DNA of 64,000 nt from an uncultured Clostridia bacterium (GCA_947624715.1 CANQLO010000005.1:1-64000), one strand, 5' to 3'; counted from the first letter of the stretch, positions 53,667-63,253 are shown. The notes: a model not told the origin generated them from the sequence alone. Program-made: numbers and translations.

Positions 53667-54131
53667 ATGACAAAAGTAATGTTTATATCAAGTATGGGTG
53701 GACACTTGAGTGAATTAAGACAATTAGATTTTGAAAGTTATGACTATTCAGTAGTTACAGAAAAAACAGATGCAAGTATTGATATAAAAGAAAAGTATGG
53801 AGATAGAGCACATTTTTTAATATATGGAACAAGAAGAACTCCTATTAGATATTTCTTTATATTATTGGCAAACTTTTTTATTAGTTTATATTTATTTATT
53901 AAAATAAAACCAAAGGTTATAGTTACTACTGGAACTCATACAGCTGTACCAATGTGCTATATTGCTAAGCTTTTTGGAGCAAAAGTAATATGGATAGAAA
54001 CATTTGCCAATATAACTACTAAAACTTTAGCTGGAAGATTAGTTTATCCAATAGCAGACACATTTGTTGTGCAATGGGAAGAAATGAAAAAGCTATATCC
54101 TAAAGCAAAATGCTGGGGGTGGATATATTGA
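53667..54131 (+). CDS. Alg14-like glycosyltransferase subunit
   Basis: 154 aa. FISSMGGHLSELRQLDFES (GGHxxE nucleotide-sugar-enzyme site), a membrane helix (FFILLANFFISLYLFI), TTGTHTAVPMCYIAK and IETFANI follow the Alg14/PssD/CpsF pattern. Such subunits anchor a cytosolic catalytic partner at the membrane. The stop overlaps the start of the partner (TTGA), so the two are translationally coupled. Confidence 0.85.
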   Translation: MTKVMFISSMGGHLSELRQLDFESYDYSVVTEKTDASIDIKEKYGDRAHFLIYGTRRTPIRYFFILLANFFISLYLFIKIKPKVIVTTGTHTAVPMCYIAKLFGAKVIWIETFANITTKTLAGRLVYPIADTFVVQWEEMKKLYPKAKCWGWIY

Positions 54132-54595
54132 TATTTGTAACTTTAGGTACTCAGGACAAGCAGTTTAAAAGATTGCTTGAAGCCGTAGAAAAATTAAAAA
54201 TTAAAGAAAAAATTATAGCTCAAGTTGGTTCAACTGAGTTTAATTCAAAAAAGATGGAAATACATAAATATCTAACACCAGATGAGTTTGAAAAATACAT
54301 GAAGGAAGCAAGAGTTATTATAACTCATGCAGGGGTTGGAACTATAATTTATGGACTTAAATTAAACAAAAAGATGATTGTAGCTGCGAGAAAAAAGGAA
54401 TATTGTGAACATGTAAATAATCATCAAGAACAGATATTAGAAATATTTTCAAAAAACAAATATATATTACCACTTAAAAATTTTGAAGATTTACAAGATT
54501 TAATTAATAAAGAATTCACTCCAAAAAAGTATAAAAGTAATAGAGATAAATTTATTAAATTACTTAATAATGAAATAAAAAATCTTGTAAAATAG
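54128..54595 (+). CDS. Alg13-like glycosyltransferase subunit
   Basis: 155 aa from TTG 54128, overlapping the Alg14 stop; GGGGGTGG lies 6-10 bases upstream. ATG 54110 is possible but adds MLGVDI outside the family start. IFVTLGTQDKQFKRLLEAVE, ITHAGVGTIIYGLKLNKKMIV and NHQEQILEIF are Alg13/PssE features, with donor binding in the HAG loop. Acts with the Alg14-like protein to add a hexose or HexNAc to a lipid-linked sugar. Confidence 0.85.
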   Translation: MIFVTLGTQDKQFKRLLEAVEKLKIKEKIIAQVGSTEFNSKKMEIHKYLTPDEFEKYMKEARVIITHAGVGTIIYGLKLNKKMIVAARKKEYCEHVNNHQEQILEIFSKNKYILPLKNFEDLQDLINKEFTPKKYKSNRDKFIKLLNNEIKNLVK

Positions 54596-54647
54596 TATAT
54601 TTCAACAAAAGCATCATAATAATATCAAAAATTATGAGGTATGTAAA

Positions 54648-56075
54648 ATGAATCAAAAGAAACAATTAGTAAAAAACACAGTTATTATCGCAATAGGAAA
54701 ACTAAGTACTCAAATAATCTCATATATATTGCTTCCATTATATACAGCTAAATTAGCACCGTCAGAATATGGAACATATGATTTTATTTGTACATTATCA
54801 CTTTTCTTATGTCCTATTATTACTCTTCTTATGGAAGAATCAATGTTTAGATTCTTAATAGATGCAGTAAATAAAAATGAAGAAAAGAAGATAATTAGTC
54901 AAACTATTATATATACATTATTTGGAACGATAATATTTATTCCTTTGGCAATAATAATACTTAATTTAATTGGATATACAGGTTCTCTTATTTTTGCATT
55001 TGTAATGTTTGTTATTTCAAATATTTTTATAGGATTAAGTAATGCACTGGCAAGAGGATTAAGTAAGATTAAATTATATTCACTTTCTAATTTTATATTA
55101 GGAATTGGAACAATTATTTTAAATATATTTTTTATTGTTGGACTAAAAGCAGGAGCAGAGGGACTTTTATGGGCTAATACAATAGCAAATATAACAACAG
55201 CAATAGTAATATTTATAATTCTTAAATTATGGAAATATATTGGAAAATATAATAAAAAACTTATGACAGATATGATAAGATATTCTGTACCACTTGTACC
55301 AAATAGTATTTCATGGAACATAATAAATATGTCAGACAGAATAATTTTAACACAGATGCTTGGAACAGCTGCAAATGGAATATATGCAATGGCAAGTAAG
55401 TTTCCAAATATAATAAGTGTTGTTTACGGATATTTTTATACAGCTTGGAAAGAATCAGCTGCTAGAATAACAAAAGAAAAAAATAAAAATGAAAATTATA
55501 ACAGTATATATCATGATATGAAAAGATTATTGTTTGCAGTGACAATATGTTTAATAGCAGTAATGCCTTTTGCTTTTCCAATACTGATAAATAAATCTTA
55601 TGAAGAAGCATACATATATATTCCAATAATAATGATAGCTACATATTACTCTAATTTATCAAGTTATTTTGGAGGAATATTTTCTGCATATAAAGATACT
55701 AAGATAATGGGAACAACAACAATTGGAGCAGCAATAATAAATTTGGTAATAGACTTGCTGTTAGTAAATTATATTGGAATATATGCAGCATGTATTTCAA
55801 CATTAGTTGCAGATTTAATTATATATTACTACAGAAAAATTAAATTAGATAAATATATAAAATTAAAAGAATTAAAATTTATAGGACCATTAATAATATT
55901 AACAATAGTATGCTTATGCTATTATACTAAATATATGAAATTTATACCAACACCTCTTTATTGGATATTGAATATTATATCATTAATAATAGCTGTATTA
56001 TATAGCTTAGCTAATAATTATAAATTAGTAAAAGCAGTAATAAATAAAATTAAAAATAAACTAAACAAAAATTAA
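54648..56075 (+). CDS. Polysaccharide flippase (Wzx-like), copy 2
   Basis: 475 aa, about 14 membrane helices. YILLPLYTAKLAPSEYGTYD (flippase start region), LVPNSISWNIINMSDRIILT and a hydrophobic end with Lys-rich tail match the polysaccharide exporter family. It is distinct from the flippase at 44619. Either the two serve different glycans, or one was brought in with the WecB-TagA part of the cluster. ATG with weak ATGAGGT upstream. Confidence 0.85.
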   Translation: MNQKKQLVKNTVIIAIGKLSTQIISYILLPLYTAKLAPSEYGTYDFICTLSLFLCPIITLLMEESMFRFLIDAVNKNEEKKIISQTIIYTLFGTIIFIPLAIIILNLIGYTGSLIFAFVMFVISNIFIGLSNALARGLSKIKLYSLSNFILGIGTIILNIFFIVGLKAGAEGLLWANTIANITTAIVIFIILKLWKYIGKYNKKLMTDMIRYSVPLVPNSISWNIINMSDRIILTQMLGTAANGIYAMASKFPNIISVVYGYFYTAWKESAARITKEKNKNENYNSIYHDMKRLLFAVTICLIAVMPFAFPILINKSYEEAYIYIPIIMIATYYSNLSSYFGGIFSAYKDTKIMGTTTIGAAIINLVIDLLLVNYIGIYAACISTLVADLIIYYYRKIKLDKYIKLKELKFIGPLIILTIVCLCYYTKYMKFIPTPLYWILNIISLIIAVLYSLANNYKLVKAVINKIKNKLNKN

Positions 56076-56100
56076 ATTAAAAAAGTTCAAGGAGGAAAAT

Positions 56101-57462
56101 ATGAAATATTTTGGAACAGATGGAATTAGAAGAATTGCAAATACAGAGCTTACACCAGCTCTTGTATACAAAGTTGCTAAAGCAGGAGCATATGTTCTTG
56201 CAAAAGAAGCAGGAGAGGCTCCTACTATATTAATTGGTAGAGATACAAGATTATCTGGAACACTTATTGAAAGTGCAATGACAGCAGGATTTTTAAGTTA
56301 TGGTGCAAATGTTAAATCATTAGGTGTAATTCCAACACCTGGAGTTGCATATTTAACAAAAAAATTGAAGGCTAGTGCAAGTGTTGTAATATCAGCATCA
56401 CATAATACATATGACTTCAATGGAGTAAAATATTTTAGTAATAAGGGAATGAAGATTCCTGACAGCATAGAGGAAGAAATAGAAGAAGTTTTAGAATCAG
56501 GAAAAATAGATGAATTAACAGCACAAAGTAGTAAAATCGGCGTAGCAGAAATAAGAGAAGATTTACTTGATGAATATTTATATTTCTTTAGAAAGAATTT
56601 TGAAGACACATTTGAAAATTTTGAAAAAGAAAATTTTGTAGTTGCAATAGATACTGCTAATGGAGCAACATCTGTGATTGCTGATAAAGTTTATACAGCA
56701 TTGGGAATTAAGCATTATATATTAAACAATACACCAAATGGAGTAAACATAAATTCAAATTGTGGTTCAACACATTTAGATATGCTAAAAAAATTTGTTG
56801 TTGCAAATAAATGTAATTTAGGAATAGCATATGATGGTGATGGAGATAGATGCTTAGCAGTTGACGAAAATGGAAATGAAATAGATGGAGATATTATTCT
56901 TGCAATAGTTGGAAAATATCTAAAAGAAAAGGGAAAATTAAAAAATGATACAATAGTAGCAACAGTAATGAGTAATCTAGGACTTAAAAAATTCTGCAAA
57001 GAAAATGATATTACTTTTAAAGAAACAAAAGTTGGAGATAGATATGTACTAGAAGAAATGCTAAAAAATGATTACAATATGGGAGGAGAACAATCAGGAC
57101 ATATTATATTCTTAGACTATAATCCGACAGGAGATGGAATACTTACTTCTTTAATGCTTTTGATGGTTGCATTAGAGAAAAAGCAATCAATATCCGAATT
57201 AGCAAAAATCATTAAGATATATCCTCAAGTACTTATAAATGCTAAAGTATCAAATGATAAAAAGATGGATTATGAAAAAGATGACGAAATCAAATCAGAA
57301 ATTGAAAAATTAGAAAATGAATTTTCAGGAAATGGTAGAGTTTTAATAAGACCATCTGGAACAGAACCTTTAGTAAGAGTTATGATTGAAGGAGAAAATC
57401 AAGAATATATTACAAAAAGAGCAAAAGAGTTGGTTAACTTAATTGAAAGAAAATTTGGTTAA
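56101..57462 (+). CDS. glmM: Phosphoglucosamine mutase
   Basis: 453 aa. Converts glucosamine 6-phosphate to glucosamine 1-phosphate for UDP-GlcNAc. KYFGTDGIRRIAN at the start, active serine in VVISASHNTYDFNG, metal loop AYDGDGDRC, sugar loop GGEQSGH and phosphate loop RPSGTEPLVRV. All are conserved. ATG follows AAGGAGG; last gene of the cluster, feeding UDP-GlcNAc to WecB and the wall. Confidence 0.95.
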   Translation: MKYFGTDGIRRIANTELTPALVYKVAKAGAYVLAKEAGEAPTILIGRDTRLSGTLIESAMTAGFLSYGANVKSLGVIPTPGVAYLTKKLKASASVVISASHNTYDFNGVKYFSNKGMKIPDSIEEEIEEVLESGKIDELTAQSSKIGVAEIREDLLDEYLYFFRKNFEDTFENFEKENFVVAIDTANGATSVIADKVYTALGIKHYILNNTPNGVNINSNCGSTHLDMLKKFVVANKCNLGIAYDGDGDRCLAVDENGNEIDGDIILAIVGKYLKEKGKLKNDTIVATVMSNLGLKKFCKENDITFKETKVGDRYVLEEMLKNDYNMGGEQSGHIIFLDYNPTGDGILTSLMLLMVALEKKQSISELAKIIKIYPQVLINAKVSNDKKMDYEKDDEIKSEIEKLENEFSGNGRVLIRPSGTEPLVRVMIEGENQEYITKRAKELVNLIERKFG

Positions 57463-57568
57463 AATATTTTTTGTAATAATAATGTAATATAAAATTAACA
57501 AAAAAAATATTGAAAAATGTAAATAAATAATGTATTATATTTATAGATTAACAAAGGAGGAAATAATT

Positions 57569-57952
57569 ATGCCAATTATTGATTTTACACAACCATTTTA
57601 TTTAGTAGCAGCTGTAGCTTTATTCTTATTATGCTTATATCTAGCAAGGAATAATAGATCTAATACTGTTGCATGTATAATGCTACTTGCTTTTGTAACA
57701 TTATTAGTAGGACATACAATAGAACTTGCAAATGCTTCTGGAGATGTTGTAAAAACTTTAGCTATTTGTATACTAGTTGATGAAATATTTACTTTTATTT
57801 CATTCCTATCATTCCTTTGGGTAGATAGAATTCAAGTTGACCACAAGAAAAAAGACAAAAAATCTAAAAAAGAACCAAAGGATAAAATAGAAAAGCTAGA
57901 GAATACAGTTATTGAAGATGATGGTTTAGATACATTGTGGAAAAAAGTTTAA
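57569..57952 (+). CDS. Small integral membrane protein (unknown)
   Basis: 127 aa from ATG 57569 (AAAGGAGG upstream); an upstream ATG at 57530 lacks a site. Three membrane helices (about 5-25, 31-50, 57-80) and a Lys-rich cytosolic tail (HKKKDKKSKKEPKDK). No family recognised. Ends in a good terminator. Confidence 0.6.
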   Translation: MPIIDFTQPFYLVAAVALFLLCLYLARNNRSNTVACIMLLAFVTLLVGHTIELANASGDVVKTLAICILVDEIFTFISFLSFLWVDRIQVDHKKKDKKSKKEPKDKIEKLENTVIEDDGLDTLWKKV

Positions 57953-57956
57953 AAAT

Positions 57957-57989
57957 AAAAAAGCCAATTTTATATTGGCTTTTTTATTT
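57957..57989 (+). terminator. Terminator
   Basis: AAAAAAGCCAAT pairs with ATTGGCTTTTTT. Confidence 0.8.
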
Positions 57990-58028
57990 TGCACTTTAGT
58001 AAAAAAATAAATTATAATAATAAAAAAA

Positions 58029-58057
58029 TTGACATTGTGGAATTATAGAAATATAAT
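58029..58057 (+). promoter_or_regulatory. Promoter of fba
   Basis: TTGACA (58029-58034), 17 bases, TATAAT (58052-58057); AGGAGG before the ATG. Confidence 0.75.
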
Positions 58058-58088
58058 AAGTTTATAATAATAATTAGGAGGTAAAGAT

Positions 58089-59018
58089 ATGTCATTAGTA
58101 ACAACTAAAGAAATGTTTAAGAAATCAATTGAAGAAAAATTTGCAATAGGAGCTTTTAATATAAATAATATGGAATTTGTTCAAGCCATATTAGATGCAG
58201 CTGCTGAGGAGAATTCTCCTGTAATATTACAAACATCATCAAGTGCATTAAAATATGCGAGAATACCATATCTAAAACACATGATATCAGCAGGTTTGGA
58301 GGAACATGATGTTCCAGTTGCACTTCATTTAGATCATGGTCCAGATTTTGAAACTTGTAAATTATGTGTAGATAATGGTTATACATCTGTAATGTTTGAT
58401 GGATCAAAATATGATTTTGAAAAAAATATAGAACTTACAAAACAAGTTGTAGATTATGCACACGAGCATGGAGTGGTAGTAGAAGCTGAGTTGGGTAAAT
58501 TAGCCGGAATAGAAGATGATGTGAATGTTCTAGAGTCAGATAGTATGTATACTGATCCAGAACAAGCTTTAGAATTTGTAAAGAGGACTAATTGCGATTC
58601 ATTAGCAATAGCAATTGGAACAAGCCACGGTGCATATAAATTTAAGGGTGAAGCAAAACTTCGCTTTGATATTTTAGAAAAAGTAAAAGAGTTAATTCCC
58701 GATACTCCAATAGTATTACATGGAGCATCTACTGTAATTCCAGAATATGTAGAAATGTGCAATAATTTTGGTGGAAATATGCCTGGAGCAAAAGGTGTTC
58801 CAGATGAAATGTTACATGAAGCAAGCAAAAGAGGAGTATCTAAAATAAATGTAGATACAGATTTAAGATTAGCAATGACAGCAGGAATAAGAAAAACTTT
58901 AGTAGAAAGTCCAGAAGTGTTTGATCCAAGAAAATATTTAGGATTAGGAAGAGATTATATTAAAGAAACAGTAAAACATAAGATGAGAGATGTTTTCGGT
59001 ACAAGCAATAAAGCTTAA
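58089..59018 (+). CDS. fba: Class II fructose-bisphosphate aldolase
   Basis: 309 aa. Cleaves fructose 1,6-bisphosphate to DHAP and G3P with zinc. ALHLDHGPDFETC (catalytic Asp and zinc His), VEAELGKLAGIEDDV (zinc Glu), GTSHGAYKF and VLHGAST (zinc His and phosphate loop) are intact. Works with the PFK at 40723 in glycolysis; own promoter. The C-terminus DVFGTSNKA is normal for the family. Confidence 0.95.
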   Translation: MSLVTTKEMFKKSIEEKFAIGAFNINNMEFVQAILDAAAEENSPVILQTSSSALKYARIPYLKHMISAGLEEHDVPVALHLDHGPDFETCKLCVDNGYTSVMFDGSKYDFEKNIELTKQVVDYAHEHGVVVEAELGKLAGIEDDVNVLESDSMYTDPEQALEFVKRTNCDSLAIAIGTSHGAYKFKGEAKLRFDILEKVKELIPDTPIVLHGASTVIPEYVEMCNNFGGNMPGAKGVPDEMLHEASKRGVSKINVDTDLRLAMTAGIRKTLVESPEVFDPRKYLGLGRDYIKETVKHKMRDVFGTSNKA

Positions 59019-59041
59019 AAATCGTAAAAATAGACATTAAG

Positions 59042-59083
59042 TCTATCATCGCAGATAAGTAACTTTACTAGAGTATAAAAAAT
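59042..59083. repeat. 42-bp intergenic motif, copy 2
   Basis: TCTATCATCGCAGATAAGTA, then ACTTTACTAGAGTATAAAAA; similar to 49865-49906. The change AAAGT to AGAGT keeps pairing with ACTTT through G-U. Confidence 0.5.
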
Positions 59084-59202
59084 AAAAAAGAAAAATTTTC
59101 AAATTACAACAAAAATTACATTTTTCAATTTTTTATATATCGCATAATAAATTTTAAAATGCAAAAAATATAAATGACAAAAAGTCAAAAAGGAGGTTTA
59201 TT

Positions 59203-59706
59203 ATGCGAAAAAAAATGTCTATAATAGCCACCTTAACAATTTTAGCAATATGTTTGATTAGCAGTTTTGTATATGCGCAATCAGGTGATAGCATGGTTAG
59301 AGATGCTACAGATGGCACAGCCAATGCAATAAATGATGGAGGACAAATGATTGGAAACGCAGTAGAAAATGGCGGTGACATGATAGGAAATGTTATAAGT
59401 GATGGCGGAGCAATGGTAGGAAATGCAGTAGATAGTGGTACAAATATGATTGATGGTAATACACCAATTTCAAATGGAATAATAGATAGTCAAACAATTG
59501 AAAATGTAGGTGGAGATGCAAAAAATGCAGTTGATACAATGACAACAGGTAATGTTTTAACAAATAATAGTATGTCTAACATTAGCTTTTTAGGTATAAA
59601 CTTATCTGTTTGGATGTGGATAGTTTTAATTATCATAATCATTGTAGTAATAGTTTTAATATGCAAATATATGAAAGAACATGATAATAATGATGATGAA
59701 GAATAA
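59203..59706 (+). CDS. Secreted/anchored protein with Gly-Asn-Ala repeats
   Basis: 167 aa. Signal peptide (residues 1-25, SIIATLTILAICLISSFVYA, cleavage before QSGD). Imperfect 12-residue repeats follow: NDGGQMIGNAVE, NGGDMIGNVIS, DGGAMVGNAVD. A membrane helix (SVWMWIVLIIIIIVVIVLIC) and an acidic tail end the protein. The repeats may form an extended or beta-solenoid stalk. Function unknown. Strong AAGGAGG site before the ATG. Confidence 0.7.
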   Translation: MRKKMSIIATLTILAICLISSFVYAQSGDSMVRDATDGTANAINDGGQMIGNAVENGGDMIGNVISDGGAMVGNAVDSGTNMIDGNTPISNGIIDSQTIENVGGDAKNAVDTMTTGNVLTNNSMSNISFLGINLSVWMWIVLIIIIIVVIVLICKYMKEHDNNDDEE

Positions 59707-59716
59707 TTTAAGTAAT

Positions 59717-59752
59717 TTTGAACCCAGGATATTTAATGTCTTGGGTTCTTTT
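59717..59752 (+). terminator. Terminator
   Basis: GAACCCA pairs with TGGGTTC, followed by TTTTAT. Confidence 0.7.
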
Positions 59753-59765
59753 ATAAATTAAATAC

Positions 59766-59877
59766 ATAAATATAATTATTTTTTCATGCCTTGTTGTCGC
59801 AACGCAACCTAAAGGTTGCTGCTCCATTCGCGCTGCGCTTGGTCGCTACGCGGTTTTTTCGAAAATAACATATTTAT
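59766..59877. repeat. Intergenic palindromic repeat, copy 6 (long form)
   Basis: ATAAATATAATTATTTTTTC ... GCAACCTAAAGGTTGCTGCT ... CCATTCGCGCTGCGCTTGGT ... CGAAAATAACATATTTAT. It lies between the Gly-Asn protein gene and smpB. Confidence 0.8.
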
Positions 59878-59981
59878 GCAATTTAAATAAAATACTTGAA
59901 ATAATAAGCAAAATTACATATAATAAATATATAAATCTTAAATGATGATAAATTTCAATAAATATTAGAAAGAGTATGATA

Positions 59982-60446
59982 ATGGAAAAAAATAGTGTAA
60001 TCGCAAAAAATCCAACCGCATATCACAATTACGAAATCCTTGATAAAATAGAAGCAGGGATTGTTCTTTATGGAACAGAGATAAAATCAATTAGAGCCGG
60101 AAAAGTTAATCTAAAAGATAGTTATGCAACAATTGAAAAAAATAGGGAAGTATATGTTTATTCAATGCACATTAGTCCTTATGAACATGGAAATATTTAT
60201 AATAAAGATCCATTAAGACCTAAAAAATTACTTTTAAATAAAAGAGAAATAAATAAACTAGTAGGAATGACAACACAAAAAGGATATACATTAGTACCTA
60301 TACAATTATATTTTAAAGGAAATTTTGTAAAACTAGAATTAGGAATAGGAAAAGGTAAAAAGTTATATGATAAAAGAGAAGATTTAAAAAGAAAAGAAGC
60401 AGAAAGAAAAATAGATAGATATATGAAGGAAAATATTACAAATTGA
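59982..60446 (+). CDS. smpB: SsrA-binding protein SmpB
   Basis: 154 aa from ATG 59982; ATG 59976 is closer to the GAAAGAG site and less likely. [39 protein letters not shown] and the C-terminal [21 protein letters not shown] tail are SmpB. It brings tmRNA to stalled ribosomes for trans-translation. The ssrA RNA gene is not in the following 50 bases or elsewhere I could see. Confidence 0.94.
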   Translation: MEKNSVIAKNPTAYHNYEILDKIEAGIVLYGTEIKSIRAGKVNLKDSYATIEKNREVYVYSMHISPYEHGNIYNKDPLRPKKLLLNKREINKLVGMTTQKGYTLVPIQLYFKGNFVKLELGIGKGKKLYDKREDLKRKEAERKIDRYMKENITN

Positions 60447-60478
60447 TAGCAATAAAATTTATGTTTTTTATTATAATA

Positions 60479-60506
60479 AAATAGCTAGAGAAATCTAGCT
60501 ATTTTC
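60479..60506. terminator. Bidirectional terminator
   Basis: AAAATAGCTAGA pairs with TCTAGCTATTTT around GAAA; it separates smpB and the convergent small membrane gene. Confidence 0.8.
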
Positions 60507-60840
60507 CTAATCTAATTAAAATTGCTACAGCAAGTAATATAATTACTAAACCAACAGCAAGAAGTAAAATATTTAAGATATCAGAAAAACCAAAATTAGA
60601 TGTTGGTTCGTTATATTCGTCTATACTTTCAATATTAGTAACTGTGTTAGTATTTAATGTAGGTGTAGTATTTGTATTATTTCTAAGATTATTTCCTGGA
60701 TTTCCTTCATCTGTGACATTTGATTCAGTAGCTAAGTTCATATTTATATCTGTTGCAAAAGTTTTTGTGGTAAATGCATAAAATGTTAAAACAAAAATAA
60801 ACAATATTATCATTACTATAATTTTTTTTAAATTTGACAT
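60499..60840 (-). CDS. Small secreted/membrane protein (unknown)
   Basis: 113 aa. N-terminal signal peptide or helix (KIIVMIILFIFVLTFYAFTT), a Thr/Asn-rich linker (NLRNNTNTTPTLNTNTVTNI), and a C-terminal helix (DILNLLLLAVGLVIILLAVAILIRLGK). The same signal-linker-helix plan is seen in the proteins at 39755 and 59203. Ribosome site AGGAGG on the minus strand, about 11 bases before the ATG. No family recognised. Confidence 0.65.
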   Translation of the reverse strand: MSNLKKIIVMIILFIFVLTFYAFTTKTFATDINMNLATESNVTDEGNPGNNLRNNTNTTPTLNTNTVTNIESIDEYNEPTSNFGFSDILNILLLAVGLVIILLAVAILIRLGK

Positions 60841-61015
60841 TTGTATAAGGCCTCCTAAAATTTTCTTATGTTTATATAAATATAATAATATATTTGGATA
60901 AAAATGTCTAGTATTTTTTACAAATTACTTATATAAATTGCAAAAAGTAGGCAGTTGTGGTAAAATATATGTTATATAATTATGAGATAAGTTTTTTAAA
61001 ATAAGGAGCAAAAAA

Positions 61016-63253
61016 ATGAGCAATCTTACTTTTTTAACAAAAGAGCAGTGTTTTGGAATAGATAGATTAGATATATTAAAAAAAAGGGGAACAGAGGCAG
61101 CAATAACCGATTTTTCTATTCTTTTAGGAGGATATGTTTCAGACTATCATATAGATAGTGATGATTCTTTAGAAGGTAGAACAGGTTATTATTGGACTAA
61201 ATCAGATGACGGAAATAATGACGCGCACACGGTTCACGAGAATGGTTCTAGAAGTTGTTGCGATGTTTCTGTACGCAGTGGTGGGGCGCGCCCGGCTTTA
61301 CCATTCTTGTTAATCTCTGGTATTCCCACTAATGGAAGTGAAACTGAGAAAAGAGCAGAAGATGGAATTCTTGAAGTAGAATATGGATACTATCCACAAA
61401 AAGCAGTATCAAAAGATATGCAGTTAAAACTAGAACAAATATTTAAAAATGAAAAATTATTAAAAACTGGAAAAGGATATACAACAGACTCAATAACATT
61501 TAAGGAATATGATGAAGAATTTAAGCCAAAAAGACATGAGGAATATCAGTATAATGGTAAAAGATATGTAAGAGTTGAAGCTAATCACAATTATGATGGA
61601 AGTGAATTTCAACTTTCAAATGGAGAAAAATATAGAAATGGAGAAATAGTATGGGTAGAAGTATCTCCAGTAAAATGGTTAGTTGATGAAAAAGCAAGAA
61701 TTATGCTAACAGAGAAATTAATTTTTGCAGGAGTTCAATTTAATAATACGAGAGATTATCATACAAAGTATTTTGATAAAACAGATATTAAAATTTTTAT
61801 GGATAAATATTTATCCAAAGAGTTAGAACAATCAAGAGGAACAATAAAGCTAGGAGAGCAACAAGAAGAAATAGAAGATACAGGAACTAGAAAATCCAGA
61901 TTGCAGAAATTAAATCCAGATGATACGAAGCCTTCTTCAAGAACAAATATGACAGATACAGAGATAATACATAATTGGATAGAATCAGGAGAATCAGTAT
62001 TGCTTCGTGGACCATCTGGAATAGGAAAAACGGAGAGAATAAAATCATTATATCCAGATTTAATTTATATAAAATTAACAAATAATATGTTTCCAGAGAA
62101 AGTAGTAGGATCAGTTAATTTACAAACAGGACAAAGCATCCCACCTGACTTTGCAAAAACTGTAATTATGCAAGAAGCAACAGAAGAAGAAAGAAAGCAG
62201 GTTGAAGAAAATATACAAAATATATATGATATAGCAGATACAGTTTATGAAAGGTCAAAAGATAGTAGCAAAAAAGTTGTAATAATGCTAGATGAACTTT
62301 TAAATGTAAAACCAGCAGTACAAGCCCTAGTATATACATTAGTACTAAATAGAATAGTAGAGATAGGAAAAGGACTTAAACTACCAGATAATGTCGTGAT
62401 TGTTGCAACAGGAAATCAAAAAAAGTATTCTGTCGTTGCAGAAGATTTAGCAGAGCCATTAGAAAAGAGATTTGACCATATATTAGATATGGAGCCAAAA
62501 GTAGGAGAATGGATAACAGAATATGCAATACCAAATAAAATACACTCAGCAGTAATAGGATATATATTATCAAAATATAATAGCACCGGGAAAAGTGAGA
62601 ATTTAGAGGACATAGGATATTTCTATGAAGAGCCAGGAGTAGGAGAAGAACATTTAGATGCAAATGGATGTAGAGGAAGAACAAATGATCCAAGAGGATG
62701 GGCATCAATATCAAACACACTATATAATTTTGAAAAGAATTTACAAGAAGGTAAATATAAAGGAAAAAATGTAGAAAACATTATTCAAAGGTCAATAGAG
62801 TCTAAACTTCGAATGGAATGGGCAAGCGAATTTTATGATTTTTATAATCTTCCAACACTAACACCAGAAGAAGTAGTGAAAGGAATGGGAAAAGGATATA
62901 CACAAGCAGATTTACCAAGAGACATAAATGAGAGATTTAGCTTTATAACAGCATTGATAACAGCAGACGAAACACAAGTAGAGGCTTGTAGAGAATTTAT
63001 AAGGAAATATTGTGATCCGGAATATCTTTCAATTTATGATATATATTGGGCAGGAAATGATGAAAGAAAGATGGAACAAATATCAGAATTACAAGAAATG
63101 GAATTATCTTTACACACAGCAGATGAAACAAAACAATATGCAGAAGAAGGAGTTAATTCTTATATGAAATTAGGTCAGATGTATAGAAAATATTTATCAA
63201 AAGAAAATGTTAAAGAAAGTGAAAGGAATGACTGTGAATGGATACTAGTATAA
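61016..63253 (+). CDS. MoxR-type AAA+ ATPase with N-terminal DGR-like variable domain
   Basis: 745 aa. Residues 1-105 hold a C-type-lectin-like domain ending GYYWTKSDDGNN...GGARPALPFLLIS, the YW-...-RPALPF type targeted by DGRs. Its GC-rich stretch is 61193-61310. A linker region (about 110-290, VEYGYYPQKA, YVRVEANHNYDG, WVEVSPVKWLVDEK) resembles DUF6273-type repeats. The AAA+ module has Walker A GPSGIGKTE (about residue 333), Walker B VVIMLDELL (about 421) and sensor VVIVATGNQ, as in MoxR/VWA-coupled ATPases. The next gene overlaps by 16 bases and encodes the usual partner. Sensor-ATPase-effector conflict role is inference. Confidence 0.75.
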   Translation: MSNLTFLTKEQCFGIDRLDILKKRGTEAAITDFSILLGGYVSDYHIDSDDSLEGRTGYYWTKSDDGNNDAHTVHENGSRSCCDVSVRSGGARPALPFLLISGIPTNGSETEKRAEDGILEVEYGYYPQKAVSKDMQLKLEQIFKNEKLLKTGKGYTTDSITFKEYDEEFKPKRHEEYQYNGKRYVRVEANHNYDGSEFQLSNGEKYRNGEIVWVEVSPVKWLVDEKARIMLTEKLIFAGVQFNNTRDYHTKYFDKTDIKIFMDKYLSKELEQSRGTIKLGEQQEEIEDTGTRKSRLQKLNPDDTKPSSRTNMTDTEIIHNWIESGESVLLRGPSGIGKTERIKSLYPDLIYIKLTNNMFPEKVVGSVNLQTGQSIPPDFAKTVIMQEATEEERKQVEENIQNIYDIADTVYERSKDSSKKVVIMLDELLNVKPAVQALVYTLVLNRIVEIGKGLKLPDNVVIVATGNQKKYSVVAEDLAEPLEKRFDHILDMEPKVGEWITEYAIPNKIHSAVIGYILSKYNSTGKSENLEDIGYFYEEPGVGEEHLDANGCRGRTNDPRGWASISNTLYNFEKNLQEGKYKGKNVENIIQRSIESKLRMEWASEFYDFYNLPTLTPEEVVKGMGKGYTQADLPRDINERFSFITALITADETQVEACREFIRKYCDPEYLSIYDIYWAGNDERKMEQISELQEMELSLHTADETKQYAEEGVNSYMKLGQMYRKYLSKENVKESERNDCEWILV
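61193..61310 (+). other. DGR-like variable region in the MoxR protein
   Basis: GC-rich island (GACGCGCACACGG, GTGGTGGGGCGCGCCCGGC) in an AT-rich gene, between conserved YYWTKS and ARPALPFL. Here codons are less purely NNC than in the pilins. Confidence 0.55.

Noticed and set aside
60447..60498. tmRNA (ssrA) next to smpB
   Set aside because: The gap is too short and holds only a terminator hairpin.
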